Assembly: GCA_947471745.1 (NCBI GenBank)
Contig: CANJKZ010000461.1
Coordinates: 501,001-565,000, forward strand
Direction: 5' to 3'
Source of the DNA: Closterium sp. Naga37s-1
Lineage: Eukaryota; Streptophyta; Zygnematophyceae; Desmidiales; Closteriaceae
DNA: 64,000 bases
Part shown: one piece after another, positions 54,301-64,000 of the stretch
How the letters are laid out: every line of letters begins with the position of its first letter
Numbering within the stretch: the first letter of the stretch is position 1
The notes under the pieces: model-generated
Seen by the model: only the letters and a program-made list of their open reading frames with translations
Databases searched by the model: none
What the model was told of the DNA's origin: nothing
Position numbers and translations under genes: made by a program

Positions 54301-56091
54301 GCGCGCGCCCTGCTAGCATGCCATCGGTCGCCGCGCTTCCGTGGCACCTCTGTGGCGCGCACATCGCCCTGTGACGCTGGCTACTACACCGCACATCACC
54401 GTCAGCTGCTATCCATTGATGGTGGGTGCGTGGGTGGGTGGGTAGGTGGGTGCATGTCTATGTGCATGCATGTCCACGTGCATGCTCTGCTATGTGCATG
54501 AATATCTACGTGCATGCACATCTATGTGCATGCATGTCTATGCGCATGAATGTCTATGTGCATGTATGTTTATGAGTGTGCATGTCTATGCCCACTCTTG
54601 TCCATGTGCATGCTTTTCCATGTGCCTGCTTGTTTGCTTAATCTCACTGCCTTGCTTGCCCTCACTGCCATGCTTGCCCTCACTGCCATGCTTGCTGCAT
54701 CCCTGCAGGGTCTCCTCGCCCGCCACCCCACTTTGCTCTCCCGTCTGCTGCCACTTCTGCCAGTGCGCTCCTCGCTCTTCCTGCTGCCCATTTATTCCCG
54801 CCCCGCTACTTACCCTCACCCCGCTGCGTTCAGGACAGAGACTATTCCCCCTCTGCTTCCCCCCTTCCCCTCCACAGTCTAGTGCACATGGTGGGGGCAT
54901 GACAGGGTGGGGGGATGCCTCGCTACTTAGGAACATGCACTAGCGATCCGCCTCCCTGCACCATTCCCTACCTCTTCCCCCTCCACTACCCCCCCTTCCC
55001 CTTAGTGCTGAATCTCGCATCCCTCCTGCTGCTCCCTCCTCTTTGTCCTCCAGCAATCTCGTGGAACACACTCCAACCCCCTGGCACCCGTCGCACACTC
55101 CTCCGTGTACTACCCACTACGCCTCAGATCTCAGCAGCATCTCATCCGCCATCTACTTGGTGTTAGGTTGGAGGGGATGGTACAAAGAGGAGGGGGAGAG
55201 CGCCGAATGTGCGAAGAGCGGAAGGTGAGTGGTACCACATCTCCCATGTACCACCTCCCCCCGGTATCACCTCCCCCAGGTGCCGCATCCCCTAATAACA
55301 ACAACACCGTAATTGGGATCTCCCGCGCTGATCACCTTCATGCGTCTGCGCCACGTTCTTTCGGTACGGCTCACCTCCTCGTCACATGCACCACGTGCTG
55401 CCACCCAACACAATAGCCCCTCTCTCCCTCACGCACACTCTCTCTGCCAGTCCAAACACATGTCGTGCCCAGCCATCATAGCATTGGAGTCAGTACACAC
55501 CACCACAGCACATGCACCCTAAAACCCTCCTTCCCCTTCCCCTCTCCCTTCACCCCTTTCCTCGCTGTCTCTACACGCCCCCCTCAGTCCACGCACATGT
55601 CGCACATGTCCTCTTCAACATCAATTCATCTCCTCGCAGCCTTCGCACACTACTCCGTGTACTACTCCTTGCACCTCATATTGCAGCAGCATCTCTTCCC
55701 ATGGCAGGTGCTGAGTTGGAGGGGATGGTCATTCAATTTGCTTGGGGGGGAAGAGCAGTGAATGTGCGAGAAGGGCCAGGGATGTGGCACAACTATGGCA
55801 TACGAGTCTGGCGGGTTCTCACACGCCATCACACTGCTGCCCTCGTTGCCCCATTCCAATGTCCTTCCCCCCCTTGAACACCCCCACCCCCCCCTTCCCC
55901 CTCCTCCCCACCAGCAGGCGAAGACGGAGGTGGAGGTGTACCTGCTGCTGCTGGACGACCAGCTCGACGCCCTCGAGAGCTTCCCCGAGCTGCTCACCGC
56001 CATGCGCACCGCGCTGGGCTGCCGTTGGCGCCCGACGAGTACCTGGCGCGGCGGCGCATCATCTCGTCGCCCCGGAGCTTCTAGGGGCTAA
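54301..56091 (+). CDS. Doubtful spliced gene, unrecognised
   Basis: Several stretches between AG and GT look coding but I cannot connect them with confidence: about 54301-54420 (GYYTAHHRQLLSIDG), about 54709-54840 (GLLARHPTLLSRLLPLLP), a duplicated stretch near 55090-55170 and 55640-55740 (SVYYSLHLILQQHL), and a last piece from about 55919 (EVEVYLLLLDDQLDALESFP) to a stop at 56089-56091. Two frames compete at the 3' end, so either the gene is decayed or the junctions are wrong. No family is recognised. The region could also be non-coding. Confidence 0.3.
54430..54645 (+). repeat. TGCATG-rich minisatellite
   Basis: Degenerate units of about 18-20 bp (ATGTCTATGTGCATGCATG and variants) follow a GTGGGTG-type donor. 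Confidence 0.8.
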
Positions 56092-56509
56092 ACAGGGGCA
56101 GGAGCAACGCGCGCCCCACGGCCTTCACGGCGGACAGCAGCAGCAACAAGACGCTGTCGTTTGGCAAGGGGCACGTGATGAGGGTTGGCAGCAGCTCCAT
56201 GCTCCATTCATTAAAGGATGACACTTCACACCCAGCTCCCAGATTGATTAGCTGACTTGTAACGCGGCGGACCATGCAATGTATGTGTTGTAAACTTGAA
56301 TGTTTCAGCCTGTCAATTGACAGTTGGACCCAGTTGTTACGATGTCCAAACCTGAACCCAGTCTTTTTCAATAAGCAGCTGGCCCAGGTATTTAATCAAC
56401 TCCGAAAAGAACTTTGTGTTAGCTCCGTTTTGATTAGGGCCAGCCTGGCAAACTCATCGAGGCTAACCATAGACCTCTCGTACTAATTACAGGAGATGAA
56501 GGTGCTTAA

Positions 56510-56635
56510 ATCTGTTTTCCACTGTATGCACAAGCTGGCCACAAGTCCATCTTTCCACACAAGTGACACAAGTGAACTGCTGGGTCTGTTTTCCATTGTA
56601 TGCACAAGTCCATCTTTCCACACAAGTGATGGCAG
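56510..56635. repeat. Short direct duplication
   Basis: CAAGTCCATCTTTCCACACAAG occurs (first 20 bases CAAGTCCATCTTTCCACACA) at about 56536 and 56606, together with the preceding TCTGTTTTCCA(C/T)TGTATGC. Confidence 0.85.
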
Positions 56636-57045
56636 CTGCAGCAGCCTCGCTGGCAGCCAGTCCCCCCGCTGCCATGAGCGTTACAAAGTCCGCCTGATCT
56701 TCGCATGCACTGCCTCCTTTGCCCGCACCTCCCCATTCCCTGCTGATGATGCTGATGCCAACACTGCTGATGCTACTACTGGTGCTCATGCTGGTACTGC
56801 TACTGTTTGAAGTTGCTGCTGCCAGTGTTGAAGTTCCTTGTGCAGCGTCAGCGGCGCTGAGGGGAGAGCAGCGCAAGCAGGGACAGCGGGACGGGGATGA
56901 GGATGAGGGGTGCCACACGGGCAAGGTGTAGTACAGCTTGAGGGAATGCGCGTTGAGCCATGCATGCAGACGAGCGTGCAAACACTCAGTGATACGCATA
57001 TGCACGCATGAGCACGCACAAGCATGCACGCGTTCATGCCCCCAC

Positions 57046-57132
57046 CTGCAGGGTTGCACGTCCATGAGCACGAGGTCGAAGGGTTGTGCCTGCAGGTGGA
57101 GAATGGCCACATGACCGTTGCTGGCCAAGGTG
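57046..57132 (-). pseudogene. Response-regulator receiver-domain fragment
   Basis: Minus-strand translation gives TLASNGHVAILHLQAQ followed by PFDLVLMDVQ, the alpha2-beta3 part of a REC domain as in hybrid histidine kinases. The final D of LVLMD aligns with the phospho-acceptor aspartate. A GTGGGG donor follows at 57045 and an AG precedes it, so it could be one small exon. No other part of a kinase or regulator is seen within reach, so I take it as a fragment. Confidence 0.45.
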
Positions 57133-57476
57133 CGCTCATACCATGTGACATGCTATGCCATGCCATTGTCAACCCACTCTGAACCCAAGACACAGTCTAC
57201 CACACATGAGACTCGGAACCCGATGCCTCGGACCCCATGCTCGTCCACTGTTTGGCACTCCACACCAAGCCCTGGGACCAGCACACCACCATGGCACAGA
57301 CGCGAGCAGTATGCGGGAGGGGGTGAAGCCTCCTCCGGTCCCACTCTGAACCCAGCTCGCTCTGCTCCGCACTCCCTTACGCCCCCTGCCCCTCTCGCCG
57401 CTCCATCTGACACCCCCTTCGCTCCGACGGCCGTCCCCCCCTTCACTGCACCAGCCGCACCTCGCGTTAGTACTGA

Positions 57477-58320
57477 AGAAAGCAGGGGGGAGATGAAGAA
57501 AGCAGGGGGGAGATGAAGACATATGGGGGGAAACTGAAGAAAGCAGGGGTGAGATGAAGAAAACAGGGGGGAGATGAAGAAAACAGGGGTGAGATGAAGA
57601 AAACAGGGATGAGATGAAAAAAACAGGGGGGAAACTGAAGGAAGCAGGGGGGAGATGAAGAAAGCAGAGGGGAGATGAAAACATATGGGGGGAAACTGAA
57701 GAAAGCAGGGGTGAGATGAGGAAAGCAGGTGGGAGATGAAGAAAGCAGGGATGAGATGAAGAAAATAGGGGGGAAACTGAAGGAAGCAGGGGGGAGATGA
57801 AGAAAGCAGAGGGGAAACTGACGAAAGCAGGGGGAATATGAAGAAAGCAGGGGTGAGATGAGTGAAAGCAGGGGGGAAACTGAAGAAAGCAGGGGGGAGA
57901 TGAAGAAAGCAGGGGGAGATGAAGAAAGCAGAGGGGAGATGAAGAAAACAGGGGTGAGATGAAGAAAACAGGGATGAGATGAAAAAAACAGGGGGGAAAC
58001 TGAAGGAAGCAGGGGGGAGATGAAGAAAGCAGAGGGGAGTTGAAGACATATGGGGGGAAACTGAAGAAAGCAGGGGTGAGATGAGGAAAGCAGGTGGGAG
58101 ATGAAGAAAGCAGGGATGAGATGAAGAAAGCAGGGATGAGATAAAGAAAACAGGGGGGAAACTGAAGGAAGCAGGGGGGAGATGAAGAAAGCAGAGCGGA
58201 AACTGACGAAAGCAAGGGGAATATGAAGAAAGCAGGGGTGAGATGATGAAAGCAGGGTTAATATGAAGAAAGCTGGGGGTACCCTGAAGACAGCAGGGGG
58301 AATTGAGCACGGGGAAAACC
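57477..58320 (+). repeat. 20-bp purine-rich minisatellite, about 40 units
   Basis: Units GGGGGGAGATGAAGAAAGCA with variants (GAAACTGAAG, GAAAACAGGG, GACATATGGG). The plus strand is almost all purine. Unit variants recur in a patterned order, suggesting duplication of larger blocks. Confidence 0.9.
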
Positions 58321-58384
58321 GAAGAGAGGAGGGGGGAATCTCAAGGGTGCTGGGGGGGGAAGGGGCAAATTGAAGAAAGCAGGG

Positions 58385-59930
58385 GGGATTTCACGTTTCA
58401 CGTTTCTCTTCTTCCTATCGCGCCTCACGTTTCCCCTCCTATCCCCTTCCTCAGCACCTGCGCCTCACGTTTCCCCCACTCTCTTGTACCTCTCACATCC
58501 ACCTCACGTTTCCCCTCCTCTCTTCTTTCATTTGCATGCGCCTCACGTTTGATCTCCGAGTTTCTTCCTCTCGCGTGCGCCTCGTGTTCCCCCCCCTCTC
58601 TGCTTCCCCTCGCATGAGCCTCACCTTTCCCCTCCTCTTTTCTTACTCTCGCACGCGCCTCACATTTCCGCTCAACATCTCTCCCCCTCTCATGCGCCTC
58701 ACATTTCCCCTCCTCTCTTCCTCCTCTCTCATGCACCTGACGTTTCCCCTCCTCTCTTCATCCTCTCTCATGCGCATGACGTTTCCCCCCCTCTCCCCTT
58801 CCTCAGGCATGCGCCTCACATTTCCCCTTCTCTCTTCTTCCTCTCTCATGCGTCTGACGTTTCCCCTCCTCTCCTTTTCCTCTCACATGCGCCTCCCGGT
58901 TACTCGTCCTCTCGTCCTCCTCTTTACTGCGCCTCACGTTTCCCCTCCTCTCTTCCTCCTCTCTCATGCGCCTGACGTTTCCCCTCCTCTCTTCTTCCTC
59001 TCGCATGCACCTCTCGTTTCCCCTCCTCTCTTCCGAACTCTCGCATGTGCCTCACTTTTCAAACCCTCTCTTCTTCCTCTCGCATGCACCTCACGTTTCC
59101 CCTCCTCTCTTCTTCCTCTCGCGTGAGCCTCGCGTTTCCCCCCCTCACTTCTTCCTCTCGCATGGGCTTCACGTTTCCCCTTGCCTCTTCTTCCTCTCGC
59201 ATGCGCCCCGCGTTTCTCCCCCCCCCTCTCTTCTTCCCCTCGCATGTGCCTCACGTTTTCCCTCCTCTCTTCTTCCTCTCGCATGCGCCTCACGTTTCCC
59301 TCGCCCCCTTCTTCCTCTCGCATGCGCTTCCCGTCATCTCTCCGCCCTCCATCCTCTCACATCCGCGTCTCGTTTCTCTACGTGTTTCATCCTTTCACAT
59401 GCGCATCTCGTTTTTCCTCCGCGTTTTTTGCCAGAGACATGCGCCTCCCCCTTCCCTGCTTCCGCGCATCTTGCTCTCGCATTTGCGAATACGTTTTCCC
59501 TCCGCGTTTCTCGCTTTCCCTGAAGCGCCTCGCGTTTTACCTCCGCGTTTTTTGGTCTCACCTTTGCCTCACGTATTACCTCCGCGTATCTTGCTCTCGC
59601 ATGCGCGTCTCGCCCTCCCTCCGCGTCTCTTGCTCTCACATTCGACTCACGTTTTCCCTCCGCGTCTCTTGCTCTCACATTCGCCTCACATTTTCCCTAC
59701 GCGACTCTTGTGCTCACATTTGCCCTACGTTTTCCCTACGCGACCCCTGCGCTCACATTCGCCTCACGGTTTCCCTACGCGACTGTTGCTGTCAAATTCG
59801 CCTCACGTTTTCCCTACGCGACTCTTGCTCTAACATTCGCCTTACGTTTTCCCTACGCGACGCTTGCTGTCACATTCGCCTTACGTTTTCCCTACGCGAC
59901 TCGTGCTCTCACATTCGCATCTATTCTCCC
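58385..59930 (+). repeat. 39-bp pyrimidine-rich minisatellite, about 40 units
   Basis: Units such as CTCACGTTTCCCCTCCTCTC plus TTCTTCCTCTCGCATGCGC grade towards CGTTTTCCCTACGCGACTC at the right end. Because 39 is 13 codons, long open frames appear by chance. Confidence 0.9.
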
Positions 59931-60611
59931 AATTCTAATAGTGGCGTGGCATCTTGAATGCTATGGTGCTCTTTGTGCCCTAAACGCTCACATTGAGTGA
60001 GGGAGTCGTCGTCATGACTGTCGTCGTCGTTCGTTGCGTGGAACCAGATAGGAACTGGAGCGTCGCGGTTTTCCCCTGCTGCTCGGCCTGTCGAGTGACT
60101 TAGGCTGTGCCCAAAAGTGATGACAGTTTGGTGGCGTGACGGTAATTCAGCAAAGGCATTGACTTTCCAGTTTGGGGCGGTTGCTTGGGGCCCAGTGTTG
60201 CGATTCACTTTGCTTTCGCCCATTCTTTTCGCGAACCATCGCGTTCGCGTTTGTTCCGAACCATTCCCCCAACCTCCTCCCGAACTTAGGTTTTACCGAG
60301 TTGACCAGCTTTGAGTAATTCGGAGTTTGGCCTTTAACCGCTACGCTAAACTGGTTGTTCACAATCAAGTTTACTTAACCTATAAACTTACTTTCTTTCG
60401 AATGATTGTTGCTCACGATTCTTTCGCTTCATGTTGCCACCTGTCGCCACCTGTCACACAACCTGCCACACAAACACCTTCATGCACAAGTTCGGTTTGG
60501 GAATGAACCACACAATCCCCACACACCACTACTAACTCATCGCCCAACCACCTTCAACCCAATCTTCTCGTTATTTACCCCAGCCGTGTCCTCACTTCGC
60601 AAGTTCCAATT
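59931..60611. other. Non-coding stretch upstream of the LINE
   Basis: No gene, RNA or repeat recognised. It should contain or adjoin the LINE insertion point. Confidence 0.55.
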
Positions 60612-63600
60612 CTAGATGCTCCGTTTCTTAGTCGAAGGTTTAGGGGAGCAATTTTCAGTGCGCCAGCCAGCGTGATCGCCGCGCATTTAGAGCCTTTCGT
60701 GCAAGCACAACCGGCCTCGAAGCATCTGGTGGTTGTGGGGGACCTCAACATAATCGCTGATCCCGAGTTAGACCGGTCGCCAGAAACAGGGTCGGGGAGG
60801 GAGAACCAGCGATTCGTGGACGCCTGGCAGCCTCACGATCTCCGCGATGCTTTCCGTGCGCTGTTCCCCGCGGAAAAGGAGTACACCTTCAGGGTGAGAG
60901 CCACGGGGTCGAAGTCTCGCATTGTCAGAGCGTTGGTCTCCGTGTCGCTGCTAGGCAACCTGGAAGGAGCTCGCCATGTGGAGGTGCCGAGAAAGCTGTC
61001 GGACCACAGTTTCGCCATCAGGATCCGGCTTAAATTCGTATCGGAGCACGCGTCTGGCCCGGGACTCTGGAGGTTTCACGCAACAAGGAAAAGGAAGGAG
61101 GGGGTGAGGAAGATCATAAAAGCGGTCGCAGAGGCGCTCAACCGGTCGGGCCAAGGATCGCTGGAGAAGGTGATCTTGAGGCTGACGACGGGGCTACGTG
61201 CGCATGAGAAGGAAGAGAGGAAGAGGGTGGCAGCGACGCAGTTGCATCTGACGGAGGAAGTCGAACGGATGCGACATCTGGTCATGGGAGGACCGACAGA
61301 CGACGCAATGAAGGCGCTACTACTTACCAGGGAGGAGCAGTTGGAGGCCTATCGAGAGTACGAACGGGAGAGGTTGGAGGTCTTCGCGGGGCTCACTGAG
61401 GAACTGCAGGGGGAGATCCCGTCGCCCTTCCTGTCAGCCAAGGTCAAGATGAGGAAGGAGCGCACGGTGATTGAGGAAGTGCGATTCAAAGGGGAAAGGT
61501 GCAGAGGATCGCAAGCGGTGCTCAAGGCAGCCTCGGCTCATTTCGCGGAAGCCTTCAGTGAGGATCATTCAGGGCTGAGCTGGGAGCAGATTGACTTCGG
61601 CGTGGACAGGGTTTTGCCGGCGGAAGCGGTAGTCAAGCTCGGGGCCGCGTGGACGGAGAAGGAAGTGAAGGAGGCGCTGGAAGGGTTGCCAAGAGGGAAG
61701 TCACCGGGACTAGACGGACTCCCGGCGGAGCTTTTCGTGGAGCACTGGGACCTGTTGGGGGGGGCTTTCATGAGGTTCGTCAGATATTTCGAGGCAACAG
61801 GGGCATTACCGGAGTCGCTGACTACAGCGGTAACAGTCCTGCTGCACAAGAAGGGAGAGAAGGACTTGCTGACCAACTACAGGCCGATAACGCTGCTTAC
61901 GACCGCTTACAAGGTACTGGCGAGGGTGCTGGCGAACAGGTTGAAGCAAGAGCTGCATCATATAATCTCGAAAGAACAACACGGGTTCATACCGGGTCGC
62001 AGTTTGGCGGACGCGGTGGCGCTGGTTGCAGACGCGATTGAAGCGGCGGATAATGATGGGGAGGACTGGTACCTCCTGCTGGTGGATTTCCAGAAGGCGT
62101 ACGATACAGTATCGCGGCCTTTCCTCTTCAAGACGCTGGAGAAACTCGGGCTGCCGGGGCAGTTTGTCAAATGGACGGCGGGCCTGCACAAGGGCTCGGG
62201 GACCAGATTGGCAATAAACGGCTGGTTAGGCGAGCGAGTGGAGATGCAGAGGGGGTTGAGGCAAGGATGCCCGTTAGCGCCTTACCTTTTTCTGTGTGCT
62301 CTGGAGCCGCTCTGTGCGGAAGTCAGGAAAAGAGGTCTGGGGATCAAGGCGGAAGGCGGGGAGGTGGTGTCATACGTAGGGTACGCGGATGACACCTTCC
62401 TACTTCTAAATGGAGAAGCTCAGCTGCAGGCTGCGGCAGGGGCTCTTGACTGGTTCGGGGAGCTGTCGGGGCTACACATCAACCGAGACAAATCGATTGT
62501 CATGCCGCTGGGAAGGAACAAAGGCAGAACGACATTACCGGGGGTGACGTTCAAGTGGGCGGAGACAGGGGTTCCAGAACGGCTACTGGGGGTCTGGGTG
62601 ACGCCGGACGGAGAAGCATGCCCCTCCTGGGAGAAGGCATGGGAAAAGGGGAAGAAGGAGTTAGCGAAGTGGGAAAGCCATCATCTGCTGACAGCTGCGA
62701 GAGTGACGATTATCAACAACTACACTATGCCGATTCTTCTATTTCAAGCGCAGATTTACCCGCCGCCGGAGGAGCTGTGGGAGAAAATCCGGAAGACGTG
62801 TGACAACTATGTATCAAAAGGGGAAGGGACGGCGGAGAAGATCTTTGTACTATGGAGCGGAGAGCTGGCTCGTCTGCCAAAAAAGGATGGTGGTTTGGGG
62901 CTAGTCGACCCGAAGGAACGGATTGACAGCTTGGCGATACGGCAGGTGGGGAAATTTCTTACGGAGCAAGACGTTACCAAGCGGTGGTTGTCGGAGAAGG
63001 CGGCGGCGCTTCCGCAGGGAGTGGCGACTTTTTTCGCCCACAAGACTGCAGGCAGACATTGGGGAAAAGGTAGCAAGAGGTGGAAGGCGATAGCAGAAGT
63101 TTTCTGGGAGTCCCCGTTTGCAGACCTTCCGGCGCCATCGAATGGGTGGGAAGCGGAGCGCGAGATGCTATGTTTCAACCGAAGAATCATGTTCAGGGGG
63201 GGGAGCCCGTTCGGGAACCGCCAGGGGGCAGCAGGAATCCGGACAACCAGACTGGGAGACCTGCTCATCACCAGAGGAGATGGTAGCAGGGAAGTAAAAA
63301 GCGTCAAGGAACTAACAGCAGATTTCGGAAGCGTGGCATCGGCGAGATGGGCGAAAAAAGCGTATGAGGCGGTCCCTGACGAGTGGAAGGCGATGCTGAC
63401 GGTGCAGAGGTCAGCGGGAGCAGTGGTGGCGGCAGCAAAGGTGATACGAACGGTTCTGGCACGGACGCAAGAATTTCTCTATTGGACGGTGAGGGGGGTC
63501 AAGGATGAGGAGGTGGCTACCGACCATCTGGAGTGCCCTGACGGCACAAACCTGGTGGCGCCGCAAAGACCATACGCGGTTTTGTTCCCTGTTAAGAGTG

Positions 63601-64000
63601 TAACACCGGTGACAGTTAAAGGAGGTAAAGTGCTTGGCGCGATGGGCGAGCCGAGAGCGAAGCTGTGTCTGACATCGCTGGTAGGAGAAGATATGAGGCC
63701 GGCAGCACCAAAAGTTATTAGGAGGGCGCTGGCAGGGCCAGTGGTGGTGTCCAGACGGAGACACGAGTGGGAAGAGGAGTGGGGAAAAAGAATAGACTGG
63801 AAGGCGGTAAGAGAAAGAAGAGACTCGCTGGTGATCCCGTACAGAGCAAGAGACGTGCTGCTGAGGATGCACAGCAAGAACCTACAGGTGGGGGGGAGGC
63901 TGGTGTTCCTCGGAGCCAGGGGGTGCTGTCCACACTGTGGAGAGCCAGAAACCCTAGCCCACTGCATGCTCACTTGCCCAGTCATCCAACCGGTGATCGG
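60612..64000 (+). mobile_element. Non-LTR retrotransposon (LINE), 5'-truncated, running off the window
   Basis: The element enters in the middle of the endonuclease domain and continues past the right edge. Its 3' UTR and tail are not in view. The frame is open for the whole 3.39 kb, so the copy looks recent. EN, RT and a C-terminal zinc-finger RVT motif in one ORF point to an L1-like plant or algal LINE; the clade is inferred from motif order only. Confidence 0.92.
60612..64000 (+). CDS. LINE ORF2: endonuclease (partial), reverse transcriptase, zf-RVT
   Basis: One open frame without a stop, partial at both ends, about 1,129 codons. The 3' half of an apurinic-type endonuclease carries VVVGDLNII and the SDH motif (LSDHSF, about 61000). 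A linker follows, then reverse transcriptase with GKSPGLDGLPAELF, NYRPITLL, QHGFIPGRSL, the catalytic LLVDFQKAYDTV (about 62080), GLRQGCPLAPYLF and the catalytic YADD (62382-62393). Near the edge, CPHCGEPETLAHCMLTCP (about 63922-63975) is a zf-RVT Cys/His motif. The N-terminal endonuclease motifs are missing, as expected for incomplete target-primed reverse transcription. The start given is the first codon that reads like endonuclease, not a start codon. Confidence 0.92.

Noticed and set aside
51825-54501. Long overlapping open frames rich in Pro, Ser and Leu, and Gly-rich frames on the other strand
   Set aside because: They follow from stop-poor C/T repeats and show the repeat period, not protein structure.
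57153-59833. Phe/Pro/Ser-rich frames over the minisatellites
   Set aside because: They mirror the 20-bp and 39-bp units exactly and have no independent support.

Overview
The window is nuclear DNA from a eukaryote, most likely of the green plant/algal lineage. Genes have GT-AG introns, GC-rich codons and very pyrimidine-rich introns. The recognisable proteins are eukaryotic: a fasciclin-domain protein, an SLC44/PNS1 choline-transporter-like protein, the ribosome-assembly factor NOP53, a probable plastid-targeted protein, a response-regulator fragment and a non-LTR retrotransposon. A streptophyte alga would fit, but the sequence does not prove it.

Layout. 1-22385 (+): the 3' part of a gene for an unrecognised protein with one membrane span near its C-terminus, swollen by exon-intron tandem arrays (113 bp x 34 and 165 bp x 64). 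23830-24816 (+): compact two-exon FAS1 gene. 25543-31884 (-): SLC44/PNS1 gene, six coding exons, 705 aa. 31885-33450: shared head-to-head upstream region. 33451-42328 (+): NOP53, ten coding exons, 526 aa. 43158-49785 (+): unknown, probably plastid-targeted protein, six coding exons, 869 aa. 49786-51850: intergenic. 51850-56090: C/T-rich repeats and a doubtful spliced gene. 57046-57132 (-): receiver-domain fragment. 57477-59930: two minisatellite fields. 60612-64000 (+): 5'-truncated LINE with an open frame to the window edge.

The striking feature is how the large genes are built. When one copy of each exon is chosen by splice phase, SLC44, NOP53 and the 869-aa gene join exactly in frame from ATG to stop, and the 3' part of the first gene joins in frame to its stop. 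Around most internal exons lie one to dozens of extra partial copies. Copies upstream usually carry an acceptor plus the start of the exon. Copies downstream usually carry the end of the exon plus a donor. The tandem duplications therefore straddle single exon-intron borders and multiply splice sites. At many of the duplication junctions sits a short palindrome, core GAGTCGACTC or the related GAGGCGCCTC; its best copy is a perfect 30-bp palindrome at 30366-30395. This palindrome-at-duplication-junction arrangement is my main candidate for an undescribed process. The fasciclin gene between two swollen genes has none of it.
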